This document shows, in pieces, positions 33,062 to 41,160 of a stretch of 64,000 bases of DNA (within the stretch, counting starts at the first letter, position 1; each line of letters opens with the position of its first letter). The position numbers and the translations under genes are program-made. The notes under the pieces were generated by a model. It did no database searches and was not told the DNA's origin. It saw only the letters and a program-made list of their open reading frames with translations. The DNA is taken from contig CAVVME010000002.1 in the NCBI GenBank assembly GCA_963749365.1, positions 96,671 to 160,670 of the forward strand, read 5' to 3'. This stretch comes from WHSW01 sp963749365 (lineage in GTDB: Bacteria; Actinomycetota; Thermoleophilia; Solirubrobacterales; 70-9).

Positions 33062-34462
33062 ATGAGCGAGAAGATGTGGGGTGGCGAGCCGTTCTGGGGG
33101 CTGGGCTACGAGTGGGACCCCGATTGGGTCCTGACCGAGCGCCAGCGGGAGCTGCGGGCGAAGCTGATCGAGCTCTGCGAGAGCGAGATGCGCGCCAACG
33201 CGAAGCGCTCCGACGATGAGCTGCTCTACCCGCGTCGCAACTTCGAGGTCCTGGCCGAGAACGGCTTCCTCAGCCTCACCGTGCCCGAGGAGTACGGGGG
33301 CATGGGCGAGAACCACGTCGCCTTCTCGATGGTCTGCGAGACGCTTTCCCGCTACGGCTGCGCCTCGACCGCGATGTGCTACGTGATGCATGTCGGGGCG
33401 GTGGCGACGATCATGCTGCGCCCGACCGAGGCGCTGGTCGACAAGTACATCCGCACCCTGGACTCGGACTGCCGGATCGGCACCCTCTCCTACTCCGATC
33501 CCGAGACCGGATCTCACTTCTGGTACCCGTTCTCCTCCAGCGCCGAGCGCTCCAACGGCGGCTTCAAGGTCAACAAGAAGGCGTCCTGGACGACCTCGGG
33601 CGGGTTCGCCGACTTCTACGTCGTCCAGACCACGAGCCCCGACTTCAGCGGCTACGACGACCTCTCGGTATTCGTGATCGACGGCGACGACGTCCAGGCC
33701 CAGCCCTCGCTCTGGGACGCGCTCGGGCTGCGCGGCAACCAGTCCGGGCCGATCCAGGTCGACGGGATCGAGATCCCCGACGACCAGGTCGTAGGTCCAC
33801 TCGGAGACGGGGCCGCGTCCAACGACGAGGCCGTCGATCCCTGGTTCCTGATCGGCTCCTCGTCGTGCTGGAACGGGATCGCCCTCGGTGCGATCGACAT
33901 CGCCAAGCGTCACACGACGCGCAAGAAGCACGTCGACGTCGGGATGCGGGTCGCCGACTACCCGACGATCCAGGACTATGTCGGTGAGGCGGTGATGGAC
34001 ACCAACGCCTGCCGCGTCTTCGTCCTCTCGGTTGCGCAGGCGATGGACCGGGTCACCGACGACAACCAGCGCCAGATCCCGGTCGGCGAGACCGCCAGGG
34101 CCGACTTTCTGCACTGGGCCTGGCAGATCAAGTTCGAGGCGGCCAAGAACGTCGCCGCGGTGGTCGACAAGATGCTGCACGCCTGCGGCGGCTCGGGCTA
34201 CAAGCGCGACATGGAGCTGGAGCGCTACGTCCGCGACGCCAAGGCCGGCTGGGTGATGGGGCCGACGAACGAGGTCCTGCGCCAGTTCGTCGGCAAGGCG
34301 GTCCTACTCGGCTTCGAGGCGCTCGACTACTGGAACCAGACCTACAATCGAAGGGTGGTCGAGAACGAGGTCAAGAAGCTCGACCCGGCCGCCAAGCGCG
34401 AGCTAGCCGAGGAGCTCGTCGCCGAAGCCGAGAAGGCCGAGGGGGCGGCGGCCGGCGCCTGA
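33062..34462 (+). CDS. Acyl-CoA-dehydrogenase-fold flavoprotein, possibly a monooxygenase
   Basis: 466 aa with the ACAD fold: N-terminal helices, FLSLTVPEEYGGMG, the beta domain with flavin-contacting TLSYSDPETGSHF and KASWTTSGGFADFYVV, and a C-terminal bundle with MLHACGGSGYKRDMELERYVRDAKAGWVMGPTNEVLR. At the place where dehydrogenases have the catalytic Glu (the EGT motif) it reads VMGPT, and no Glu is evident at the alternative helix-G position (DPWFLIGSSSCW). Members without this Glu include flavin-dependent monooxygenases such as DszC and isobutylamine N-hydroxylase types, which need a separate flavin reductase; one lies at 36816. The next gene starts 2 bp downstream. Confidence 0.8.
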   Translation: MSEKMWGGEPFWGLGYEWDPDWVLTERQRELRAKLIELCESEMRANAKRSDDELLYPRRNFEVLAENGFLSLTVPEEYGGMGENHVAFSMVCETLSRYGCASTAMCYVMHVGAVATIMLRPTEALVDKYIRTLDSDCRIGTLSYSDPETGSHFWYPFSSSAERSNGGFKVNKKASWTTSGGFADFYVVQTTSPDFSGYDDLSVFVIDGDDVQAQPSLWDALGLRGNQSGPIQVDGIEIPDDQVVGPLGDGAASNDEAVDPWFLIGSSSCWNGIALGAIDIAKRHTTRKKHVDVGMRVADYPTIQDYVGEAVMDTNACRVFVLSVAQAMDRVTDDNQRQIPVGETARADFLHWAWQIKFEAAKNVAAVVDKMLHACGGSGYKRDMELERYVRDAKAGWVMGPTNEVLRQFVGKAVLLGFEALDYWNQTYNRRVVENEVKKLDPAAKRELAEELVAEAEKAEGAAAGA

Positions 34463-34464
34463 CC

Positions 34465-36792
34465 ATGGCCGTCGCCGTGCGCCCGGCGCTCGCGCTGCCC
34501 GGCCTGCGACCGGTAGACCGGTCGCTGGAGACCCACTGGGTGCGGCCCACGGCCGCAACCGCGATCCGACTCGAGCCCGGCGACGAGCTGACGGTGATCA
34601 ATCACGACGGCGGGCAGGTCGCGGAGCTGACCGTGCTCGACCGCGAGGGCGGCGAGGACGCGGCGGCGCTCGGGACCCGCGCCGATGCCGACGCGACCGT
34701 CCTCCGGGACCTGCTCGCGGCCGGCGCATCCGAGGGCTTCCTCGCCACCCTGCACGCGCAGGGCCTGGTGCCCGCCGAGGCATCGGCACTGCGGCTGTTC
34801 GACGCCTCCACCCCGCGCGGTGAAGCGGAGGCGTTCGTCGCCGAGCGCGCCGCGGTCGCGGTCGTCGCGGCGCCGGGCGGCCGGGTGATCGACGGCGACT
34901 GGCCGGCGTCGCCGTTGCTGGTCGAGATCCGGCGGACGACCCCCCGCCGGCCCGAGGAGACCGAGCTGCCCGCGCCGCTGGCGGAGCCGCGGCTGGATTT
35001 CCGGGTCGACCGCGCGAGCGCGCTCGCGTACGAGGTCAAGGCCGGCGAGTACATCCAGATCATCGACGTCGATGGCAAGCAGTGCTCGGACTTCCTCGCC
35101 TTCAACCAGCGCAAGCTCGAGCACGGTGCCGAGCGCGGCCTCGACGCGACCACGACCCGCTCGCTGATGGGCTCCGCCTATCCGACGCCCGGCCTCTACC
35201 GAAAGAGCTTCGACATCGACATGGATCCGCTGGTCGAGGTGGTCCAGGACACGGTCGGGCGCCACGACAGCTTCGGCCTCGCCTGCTTCCCGCGCTACTA
35301 CGAGGACCTCGGCTATCCCGGACACATCAACTGCACCGACAACTTCAACGGTGAGCTGACCCCGCACGGAATCGCCCCGCGCGCCGGCTGGAACGCGCTC
35401 AACCTCTTCTACAACACCACCTTCGACGCCGCCAACGCGCTGATCGCGGACGAGCCCTGGTCACGCCCGGGCGACTACGTGCTCCTGCGCGCGTCCAACG
35501 ACCTCCTCTGCGCATCGTCCGCCTGTCCCGACGACATCGACCCGGCCAACGGCTGGGAGACCACCGACATCCACGTCCGCGTCTACCGGCCGGAGAACCG
35601 GTTCTCGCTGGCGATCGCCCACCGCGTCACCCCGGAGGCCGACCCCGTCATGACCCAGGAGACCGCCTTCCACCCGCGCACCTCAGCGCTCACCCGCGAC
35701 CTGGTCGAGTACCGCGGTTACTGGCTCGCCGACTGCTACCAGGGCGAGGACACGATCGCCGAGTACTGGGCCTGCCGCGAGCGGGCCGTGATCATGGACC
35801 TCTCGCCGCTGCGCAAGTGGGAGGTGCTCGGCCCCGACGCCGAGCTGCTGATCCAGCGGGCGATCACCCGCGACGCGCGCAAGCTCGCGGTCGGGCAGGT
35901 TACGTATACAGCTGTCTGCAACGAGACCGGCGGGATGCTCGATGACGCCACCGTCTACCGGCTCGGCGACGACAACTTCCGCTTCGTCGCCGGCGACGAG
36001 TACACCGGCGTCCACCTCGACAACCTCGCCGAGGCCGAGGGACTGCGAGTGTGGATCAAGCGGTCGACCGACGAGCTTCACAATGTCGCCGTCCAGGGGC
36101 CCGAGAGCCGGGAGATCATGCGCGAGGTCATCTGGTCGCCGCCGACCCAGCCGCAGCTCGAGGAGCTGCGCTGGTTTCGCTTCCTGATCGGGCGGATCGG
36201 CGACTACGAGGGGATCCCGATCGTCGTCTCGCGCACCGGCTACACCGGCGAGCTCGGCTATGAGGTCTGGTGCCACCCCGACGACGGCCCGGCGGTCTGG
36301 GATGCGATCTGGGAGGCGGGCCAGGGACGCGGGCTGAAGCCACTCGGCCTCTCGGCGCTCGACGTGCTGCGGATCGAGTCCGGGCTGATCTTCGCCGGCT
36401 ATGAGTTCGACGACCAGGTCGACCCGTTCGAGGCCGGGATCGGGTTCGCGGTCGCGCTGGAGTCCGAAGATGACTTCGTCGGCAAGGCGGCACTCGAGGA
36501 GCGAAAGGCCCATCCCCAGCGCCGGCTCGTCGGGCTCGAGCTCGCCGGCAGCGAGACCGCGGGCCACGGGGATTGCGTCCACGTCGGCCGCTCCCAGGTC
36601 GGCGTGATCACCAGCGGCGCCCGGAGCCCGATCCTGCGCAAGAACATCGCGCTGTGCCGGATGGCGGTCCAGTACGCCGAGCCGGGCACCGAGGTCGAGG
36701 TCGGAAAGCTCGACGGCCACCAGAAGCGGATCCCCGCGACGGTCGTCACGATCCCCTTCTTCGACCCCGAGAAGACCCGGCCCCGCAGCTAG
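34465..36792 (+). CDS. DUF1989-DUF1989-GcvT fusion (folate-dependent aminomethyltransferase-like)
   Basis: 775 aa. Residues ~20-160 look like a degenerate DUF1989 unit (LEPGDELTVINHDGGQVAEL). Residues ~177-355 are a full DUF1989/urea-carboxylase-associated unit (VKAGEYIQIIDVDGKQCSDFLAFN, SLMGSAYPTPGLYRKSF, NCTDNFNGELTPHGI). Residues ~395-765 are a GcvT/dimethylglycine-dehydrogenase C-terminal domain (VIMDLSPLRKWEVLGPDAE, GGMLDDATVYRL, VSRTGYTGELGYEVW, LGLSALDVLRIESGLIFAGYE). GcvT domains pass a methylene group to tetrahydrofolate. DUF1989 is known from urea and purine-related gene sets. It starts 2 bp after the flavoprotein gene, so they are co-expressed. The joint reaction is inferred, not known. 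Confidence 0.88.
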   Translation: MAVAVRPALALPGLRPVDRSLETHWVRPTAATAIRLEPGDELTVINHDGGQVAELTVLDREGGEDAAALGTRADADATVLRDLLAAGASEGFLATLHAQGLVPAEASALRLFDASTPRGEAEAFVAERAAVAVVAAPGGRVIDGDWPASPLLVEIRRTTPRRPEETELPAPLAEPRLDFRVDRASALAYEVKAGEYIQIIDVDGKQCSDFLAFNQRKLEHGAERGLDATTTRSLMGSAYPTPGLYRKSFDIDMDPLVEVVQDTVGRHDSFGLACFPRYYEDLGYPGHINCTDNFNGELTPHGIAPRAGWNALNLFYNTTFDAANALIADEPWSRPGDYVLLRASNDLLCASSACPDDIDPANGWETTDIHVRVYRPENRFSLAIAHRVTPEADPVMTQETAFHPRTSALTRDLVEYRGYWLADCYQGEDTIAEYWACRERAVIMDLSPLRKWEVLGPDAELLIQRAITRDARKLAVGQVTYTAVCNETGGMLDDATVYRLGDDNFRFVAGDEYTGVHLDNLAEAEGLRVWIKRSTDELHNVAVQGPESREIMREVIWSPPTQPQLEELRWFRFLIGRIGDYEGIPIVVSRTGYTGELGYEVWCHPDDGPAVWDAIWEAGQGRGLKPLGLSALDVLRIESGLIFAGYEFDDQVDPFEAGIGFAVALESEDDFVGKAALEERKAHPQRRLVGLELAGSETAGHGDCVHVGRSQVGVITSGARSPILRKNIALCRMAVQYAEPGTEVEVGKLDGHQKRIPATVVTIPFFDPEKTRPRS

Positions 36793-36815
36793 CCGGCTCC
36801 GATCGGCTGGCGCCT

Positions 36816-37430
36816 TCAGCCCTCCGGGGTGAGGCGCCCGTACTGCCCACCGTGGAAGAGCAGCGGGCGGGCGTCGGGCTCTCGATGCGCGTACTCGACC
36901 TTGCCGAGGAAGAGGGAGTGGTCACCGCCCCAGTACGACCGCGCCACCCGGGAGACGAACACCGCCGCCGCGCCCTCGACCAGCGGGGTCTCGTGGACGA
37001 TCGCGAAACCGGGCTCGGGCGCGTCCTCGTCGGCGCGGCCCGCGAAGCGATCGGAGAGCGCGTGCTGGTCGGCGGCCAGCACGCTGACCCCGAAGCGCTG
37101 CTCGTGATGGAGCATCGAGCACATCTTCGTCCGCCGGTCGACCGAGATCAGGACCAGCGGCGGCTCGAGCGAGACCGACATGAACGCGTTCGCGGTCATC
37201 CCGTGGATCTGGTCGCCGATCGCGGTGGTGATCACGGTGACACCGGTCGCGAACATGCCGAGCGTCTGGCGCAGGGCGACCGCCGGGTCGTCGCCCTCGA
37301 TCTCGAGCCGCTCCTCGCGCGCCGGCGCGACCGCGGTCTCGCCGATCCCCTCCGGTCCCGAGCCGACCCAGGCGCTGGCCTCGGCAAGCGTGAGGTCGAA
37401 CTCCGGCGGCCTCTCGCTCGACTCGCTCAC
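36816..37430 (-). CDS. Flavin reductase (HpaC/RutF-like)
   Basis: 204 aa. After a 55-residue polar N-terminal extension comes the flavin-reductase-like FMN-binding split barrel: LGMFATGVTVITTAIGDQIHGMTANAFMSVSLEPPLVLISVD, then FGVSVLAADQHALSDRFAGR and FLGKVEYA. It supplies reduced FMN or FAD to two-component monooxygenases. It converges on the DUF1989-GcvT gene with 23 bp between, so it is the likely partner of the ACAD-fold protein at 33062. GTG start. The N-terminal extension is unusual. Confidence 0.88.
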   Translation of the reverse strand: MSESSERPPEFDLTLAEASAWVGSGPEGIGETAVAPAREERLEIEGDDPAVALRQTLGMFATGVTVITTAIGDQIHGMTANAFMSVSLEPPLVLISVDRRTKMCSMLHHEQRFGVSVLAADQHALSDRFAGRADEDAPEPGFAIVHETPLVEGAAAVFVSRVARSYWGGDHSLFLGKVEYAHREPDARPLLFHGGQYGRLTPEG

Positions 37431-37461
37431 CCGCCCATTATCCCGCTCGCGGCGAGATCGT

Positions 37462-37968
37462 CTAGGTCGGGAGCATCGCCCCCTCGAGCTCGAGCAGGAA
37501 GCGCTTGCGCTCGATCCCGCCGCCGTATCCGGTCAGGCTGCCGTCGGCGCCGATCACCCGGTGACAAGGGACGATGATCGCGAACGGGTTGCGGCCGTTG
37601 GCGATCCCGACCGCCCGCGCAGCGTCCGGCGCCCCGATCGAGCGCGCGATCTGGCCATAGGAGGCCGTGCGGCCGTAGGGGATCCGCTCGAGCTGCGCCC
37701 AGACCCGGCGGTCGAGCTCCGGCGCTGTCGTCTGTGGGGCGAGCTCGAGCTCGAACCGGGTCCGCTCGCCGGCGAAGTACTCACCGAGCTGGCGCCGCGC
37801 GTCGGCGAACGGCTCCTCCGCGCCCCGCCACGAGTCGCCGATCCGCGCCCGGCGTCGCCCGTGCGTGAACCGCACCGCCCGCAGGCCCACGACGTCGCCG
37901 ACCAACAGCAGCTCGCCGACCGGGCTCGAAACGGTCGTATAGAGAATCTCCTCGGTAACGGTCGCCAT
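37462..37968 (-). CDS. ogt: Methylated-DNA--protein-cysteine methyltransferase
   Basis: 168 aa. The suicide methyl-acceptor Cys lies in IVPCHRVIG near residue 135, preceded by the DNA-binding helix-turn-helix (GRTASYGQIARSIGAPDAARAVG) and followed by LTGYGGGIERKRFLLELEG. It repairs O6-alkylguanine. GGAGG precedes tandem ATGs; the second (37968) has better spacing. It may be functionally linked to formation of alkylating species in the amine pathways nearby, but this is speculation. Confidence 0.93.
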   Translation of the reverse strand: MATVTEEILYTTVSSPVGELLLVGDVVGLRAVRFTHGRRRARIGDSWRGAEEPFADARRQLGEYFAGERTRFELELAPQTTAPELDRRVWAQLERIPYGRTASYGQIARSIGAPDAARAVGIANGRNPFAIIVPCHRVIGADGSLTGYGGGIERKRFLLELEGAMLPT

Positions 37969-38059
37969 CATGCCTCCAGTTCGTCTCGGTCGATGCTGAA
38001 ACGCCCCGGAGCCCGCATTCGTGAGGACGCTCACCGCGCACGCCCGGACGCGAAAGCAC

Positions 38060-38087
38060 AAAAAAAGCCCGCGGCGCAGCCGCGGGC
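38060..38087 (-). terminator. Strong intrinsic terminator of the 15-gene operon
   Basis: On the minus strand, a perfect 9-bp GC stem (GCCCGCGGC / GCCGCGGGC, 38067-38087, 3-nt loop) is followed by seven T (38060-38066). It lies 54 nt beyond the stop of the last gene at 38141. Confidence 0.9.
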
Positions 38088-38113
38088 AATTAATTCAAGC
38101 GAGAGCGGAGGAC

Positions 38114-38147
38114 GTGGCGCGAGTTATTCCGTGGCGCGAGTTATTCC
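38114..38147. repeat. 17-bp tandem duplication across a stop codon
   Basis: GTGGCGCGAGTTATTCC occurs twice back to back (38114-38130, 38131-38147). The right-hand copy contains the stop codon of the SDR gene, so the duplication copied the gene end without altering the protein. Confidence 0.85.
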
Positions 38148-38929
38148 GGCGGCGGCTCGCCCTGGCCCCAGGCGTCGAGGCCGCCGTCGACGAGGACGCT
38201 CGAGCCGGTCACATACGCGCCGCCCTCGGTGGCGAGGAAGGCAATCGTCTCCCCCACCTCTTCGGGCCGGCCCAGCCGTCCGAGCGGGACCTGGCGCCGC
38301 GCCGCCTCGACCGCCTCGGCCCCGTAGCCGGAGAGCCCGTCGGTGTCGATGTTGCCGAGCACCACGCAGACCGCCCGCACGGAGTGCCGGCTCCATTCCA
38401 GCGCCAATCCCTGCGCGAGGTTCTCGAGCGCCGCCCGCGCTGCCGCCGCGTGGGCGAACCCCGGGATCCCGCGCCGGGGCGAGAAGCCGAGGAAGACGAC
38501 CAGGCCCCCGCCGCCGGGGATCATCGAGCGGGTCGCGACCTCGTGGGTGAGCTCCCAGGCACCGTCGAGCGTCAGCCGGTGGACGGCGCGCATCCCCTTG
38601 GTCGTGATCTCCTCGGCGGCTGCCGTGAACTGGCCGCCCGCGTTGTTGACCAGCACGTCGACGGCGTCGAAGCGCTCCAAGGTCGCGTCGACCAACGCCC
38701 GCACCTGCTCGGGCTCGCGGACGTCGCAGGGCACCGCCAGGCACTCCGCCCCGGTGGCCTCGAGCTCCGTCCTGGCCTCCTCCAGCGGCTCCCGCCGGCG
38801 GCCGCAGATCGCCACCCGAGCGCCGGAGGCCGCGAACGCGCGCGCGGTCGCCCGCCCGATCCCGGTGCCGCCGCCGGTGATCAGCGCGACCCGGCCGCGG
38901 TTGGCGTCGGGCGCCAGCACAGCGCTCAT
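38141..38929 (-). CDS. SDR-family reductase lacking the usual Tyr (enoyl-CoA-reductase-like)
   Basis: 262 aa. Cofactor motif TGGGTGIGRATARAF and NNAGGQF are intact, and Arg residues after strand 2 (CGRRREPLEEA) favour NADP. Where classical SDRs have YxxxK the sequence is GFAHAAAARAALENL, without Tyr or Lys. This fits the peroxisomal trans-2-enoyl-CoA reductase/2,4-dienoyl-CoA reductase branch, which uses another mechanism. It therefore probably acts on a CoA ester, matching the adjacent hydratase. Last gene of the operon; overlaps the hydratase by 4 bp. Confidence 0.8.
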   Translation of the reverse strand: MSAVLAPDANRGRVALITGGGTGIGRATARAFAASGARVAICGRRREPLEEARTELEATGAECLAVPCDVREPEQVRALVDATLERFDAVDVLVNNAGGQFTAAAEEITTKGMRAVHRLTLDGAWELTHEVATRSMIPGGGGLVVFLGFSPRRGIPGFAHAAAARAALENLAQGLALEWSRHSVRAVCVVLGNIDTDGLSGYGAEAVEAARRQVPLGRLGRPEEVGETIAFLATEGGAYVTGSSVLVDGGLDAWGQGEPPPE

Positions 38930-39711
38930 TCGCCGCGCCAGACGGGCTCGCGCCCCTCGGCGAAGGCCTGCGGCCCCTCCTCGGCGTCGGCGGAGGCCAT
39001 CGCCGCGTCGTAGGCCGGGATGCTGCCGTTGCGCAATGCGGCGAACGCCCGCTCGACGGTCATCGCCTCGGTCGCCGCGAGCGTCGCCTTGACCGCCCGG
39101 GTCGCGAGCGGCGCCGCGGCCTCCACCCGGTTTGCCAGCTCTCGGGCCTCGGCCAGCAGCAGGTCTCGCTCGACGACCCGGTTGACGAGACCCCAGCGCG
39201 CCGCCTCACCGGCCTCGATCGGCTCGCCGGTCAGCAGCAGCTCCATCGCCACTGCATGTGGAAGCCGCCGGATCAACCGGAACATGCCGCCCGAGTCGGG
39301 CACCAGCCCGATCCTGACCTCGGGCAGGGAGAAGCGCGCCCCGGGCACGGCGACGATCATGTCGCAGGCGAGTGCGAGCTCGAAGCCGCCGCCGGCGGCG
39401 TATCCGTTGACCGCGGCGATCACCGGCTTGTCGAGGTCGAAGAGCTCGGTCAGCCCGGCGAGGCCGCCGACCCCGAATGCCTCGGCGTCGCCGGGATCGC
39501 CGGCCGCGTAGGCCTTCAGGTCCCAGCCGGCGGAGAAGAAGCGCTCGCCGGCGCCGGTGACGATCGCGACCCGCAGCTCCGGGTCGTCTCGGAAGGCGAC
39601 GAAGGCCTCGCCCATCGCCTGGCTGGTCGCCGAGTCGATCGCGTTCGCCTTCGGCCGGTCGATCGTCAGCTCGAGCGTCGAGCCGCGCCGCTCGATCCGG
39701 ATGCCCTCCAT
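38926..39711 (-). CDS. Enoyl-CoA hydratase family, CaiD (carnitinyl-CoA dehydratase)-like
   Basis: 261 aa crotonase. The sequence follows E. coli CaiD closely as I remember it: LTIDRPKANAIDSATSQAMGE, FRDDPELRVAIVTGAGE, FFSAGWDLKAYA, FDLDKPVIAAVNGYAAGGGFELALA, LVPDSGGM and a C-terminal FAEGREPVWRGE. The oxyanion-hole segments are intact. CaiD interconverts carnitinyl-CoA and crotonobetainyl-CoA. The resemblance suggests a beta-hydroxy gamma-amino acyl-CoA substrate, but the CaiB and CaiC partners are absent from this window. ATG at 39711, 36 nt after the oxidase gene. Confidence 0.85.
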   Translation of the reverse strand: MEGIRIERRGSTLELTIDRPKANAIDSATSQAMGEAFVAFRDDPELRVAIVTGAGERFFSAGWDLKAYAAGDPGDAEAFGVGGLAGLTELFDLDKPVIAAVNGYAAGGGFELALACDMIVAVPGARFSLPEVRIGLVPDSGGMFRLIRRLPHAVAMELLLTGEPIEAGEAARWGLVNRVVERDLLLAEARELANRVEAAAPLATRAVKATLAATEAMTVERAFAALRNGSIPAYDAAMASADAEEGPQAFAEGREPVWRGE

Positions 39712-39747
39712 GGGCGCGGACCCTACGGGACGCCCGCCGCGGCTCGC

Positions 39748-41160
39748 TCAGCGGCTGGTCTTGACCCCGATCAGCTCAGGTAGGCCGACGATCGCCCGGG
39801 TCGGCAGGTCGACCGCGCGGTCGTCCTGCTCGAGCCGTTCCTTGCGGATCATCGCCCTGCGCACCACCGTTCCGCCGAGCCAGCGCAGCGGCTCCGGGGG
39901 GACGCGTCCGGTCGGTGGCTCGACGATCGCGAGCCTGGTCGGCTCGTCACGGCGGCCGAGTGCCAGCGATGCGAGAACCCGGCCGACGAGCTGGGTCGGG
40001 CCGACGCCGTTGCCGGTGAAACCGAAGGCATAGTGCACCGGGTCCGGGTCGAGGCTGCCGACCATCGGCAGGTGGATCGGCGAGACGTCGATCGGACCGC
40101 CCCAGGCGTGGTCGATCCGGCGCCCGACGAGCTGCGGGAAGAACCAGTGCAGCGTTCGGATCACCTCGGAGACGACCTCGGAGTCGACCTCGGCGCGGCC
40201 GCCGAGCCGGGCGTCGAAGGCGAGCCGGCCGCCACCCCAGCCGAAGGCGATCCGCCGGTCGCGGGTGGCGCGAAAGTAGTGCACCAAATGGCGCGAGTCG
40301 ATGATCGCCTCACCGCCCGTCCAGCCGAGCTCGTCGAGCAGCTCCGGGACCGGCTCGGTGACGACCATGTGGCTGGAGGCGACGGCGAGCCGGTTGCGCA
40401 GTCGCGGCACCCGGGTACCGGCTGCGCCGGCGGCGATCACCGCGGCGCCCGCCCGGACCTCGCCGCGGTCGGTGATCGCGACCACGCCCCGGGGGCCGGC
40501 GTCGAGCCGGCGAACCGCCGAGCGCTCGCGAATCTCTGCCCCAGCCCGGGCCAGGCGCGCGCGGAGCCCGGTCGCCAGGCGACCGGGGTTGACCGTTCCG
40601 CAGCCGGGGAACAACGCCGCGCCGCGAAACCTGGGCGACGCGCACCGGGCCCGCGTCGCCGCAGCGTCGAGCGCCACGGCGGCCCCCGGCCGCCCGAGCT
40701 GCTCGCAGCCGCGGACGACCTCGTCCCAGGCGCCGTCCTGAGCCGGCGCCGCCGAGGCCTGGAGCATCCCGGCGCGCTCGAACCACGCGTCGACGTCCTC
40801 GTGCTCACACCAGGCGCCGACCGCCGCCACCGACGCCTCGGCCGCGTCGCAAAGCTCGAGCGCCGCGACATCGCCGAACAGATCGCGAATCGTCGGCAGG
40901 CTGTCCCAGAGGTCGAGCGCGAAGCCCCCGTTGCGCCCGCTCGGTCCGGTCCCGCAGCGGTTCGCCTCGAGCAGCACGACCCGCGCCTGTGGCTCGAGCT
41001 CGCGAATCCGCCACGCGGTCCACATCCCGGTGTAGCCGCCCCCGACCACGACCACGTCGGCGTCCAGCCGTCCCTCCAGCTCGGCGAACGGCTCCACCGG
41101 GCCGAGCTGATCGAGCCAGTGGCCGTGAGCTGTGTGGGCCCGGGGCGACACGCCCGTCAT
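39748..41160 (-). CDS. FAD-dependent amine oxidase, PuuB/OrdL-like
   Basis: 470 aa. N-terminal dinucleotide motif VVVVGGGYTGMWTAWRIRE with Glu in VVLLEANRCGTGPSGRNGGFAL, then the C-terminal GWGGGRLAFD and YAFGFTGNGVGPTQLVGRVLASL. This is the pattern of gamma-glutamylputrescine oxidase and related DAO enzymes that oxidise secondary or primary amines, producing H2O2 and an aldehyde or keto acid. The ATG overlaps the M20 stop by 1 bp (TAATG). Substrate unknown; an N-conjugated amine from the same operon is likely. Confidence 0.85.
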   Translation of the reverse strand: MTGVSPRAHTAHGHWLDQLGPVEPFAELEGRLDADVVVVGGGYTGMWTAWRIRELEPQARVVLLEANRCGTGPSGRNGGFALDLWDSLPTIRDLFGDVAALELCDAAEASVAAVGAWCEHEDVDAWFERAGMLQASAAPAQDGAWDEVVRGCEQLGRPGAAVALDAAATRARCASPRFRGAALFPGCGTVNPGRLATGLRARLARAGAEIRERSAVRRLDAGPRGVVAITDRGEVRAGAAVIAAGAAGTRVPRLRNRLAVASSHMVVTEPVPELLDELGWTGGEAIIDSRHLVHYFRATRDRRIAFGWGGGRLAFDARLGGRAEVDSEVVSEVIRTLHWFFPQLVGRRIDHAWGGPIDVSPIHLPMVGSLDPDPVHYAFGFTGNGVGPTQLVGRVLASLALGRRDEPTRLAIVEPPTGRVPPEPLRWLGGTVVRRAMIRKERLEQDDRAVDLPTRAIVGLPELIGVKTSR

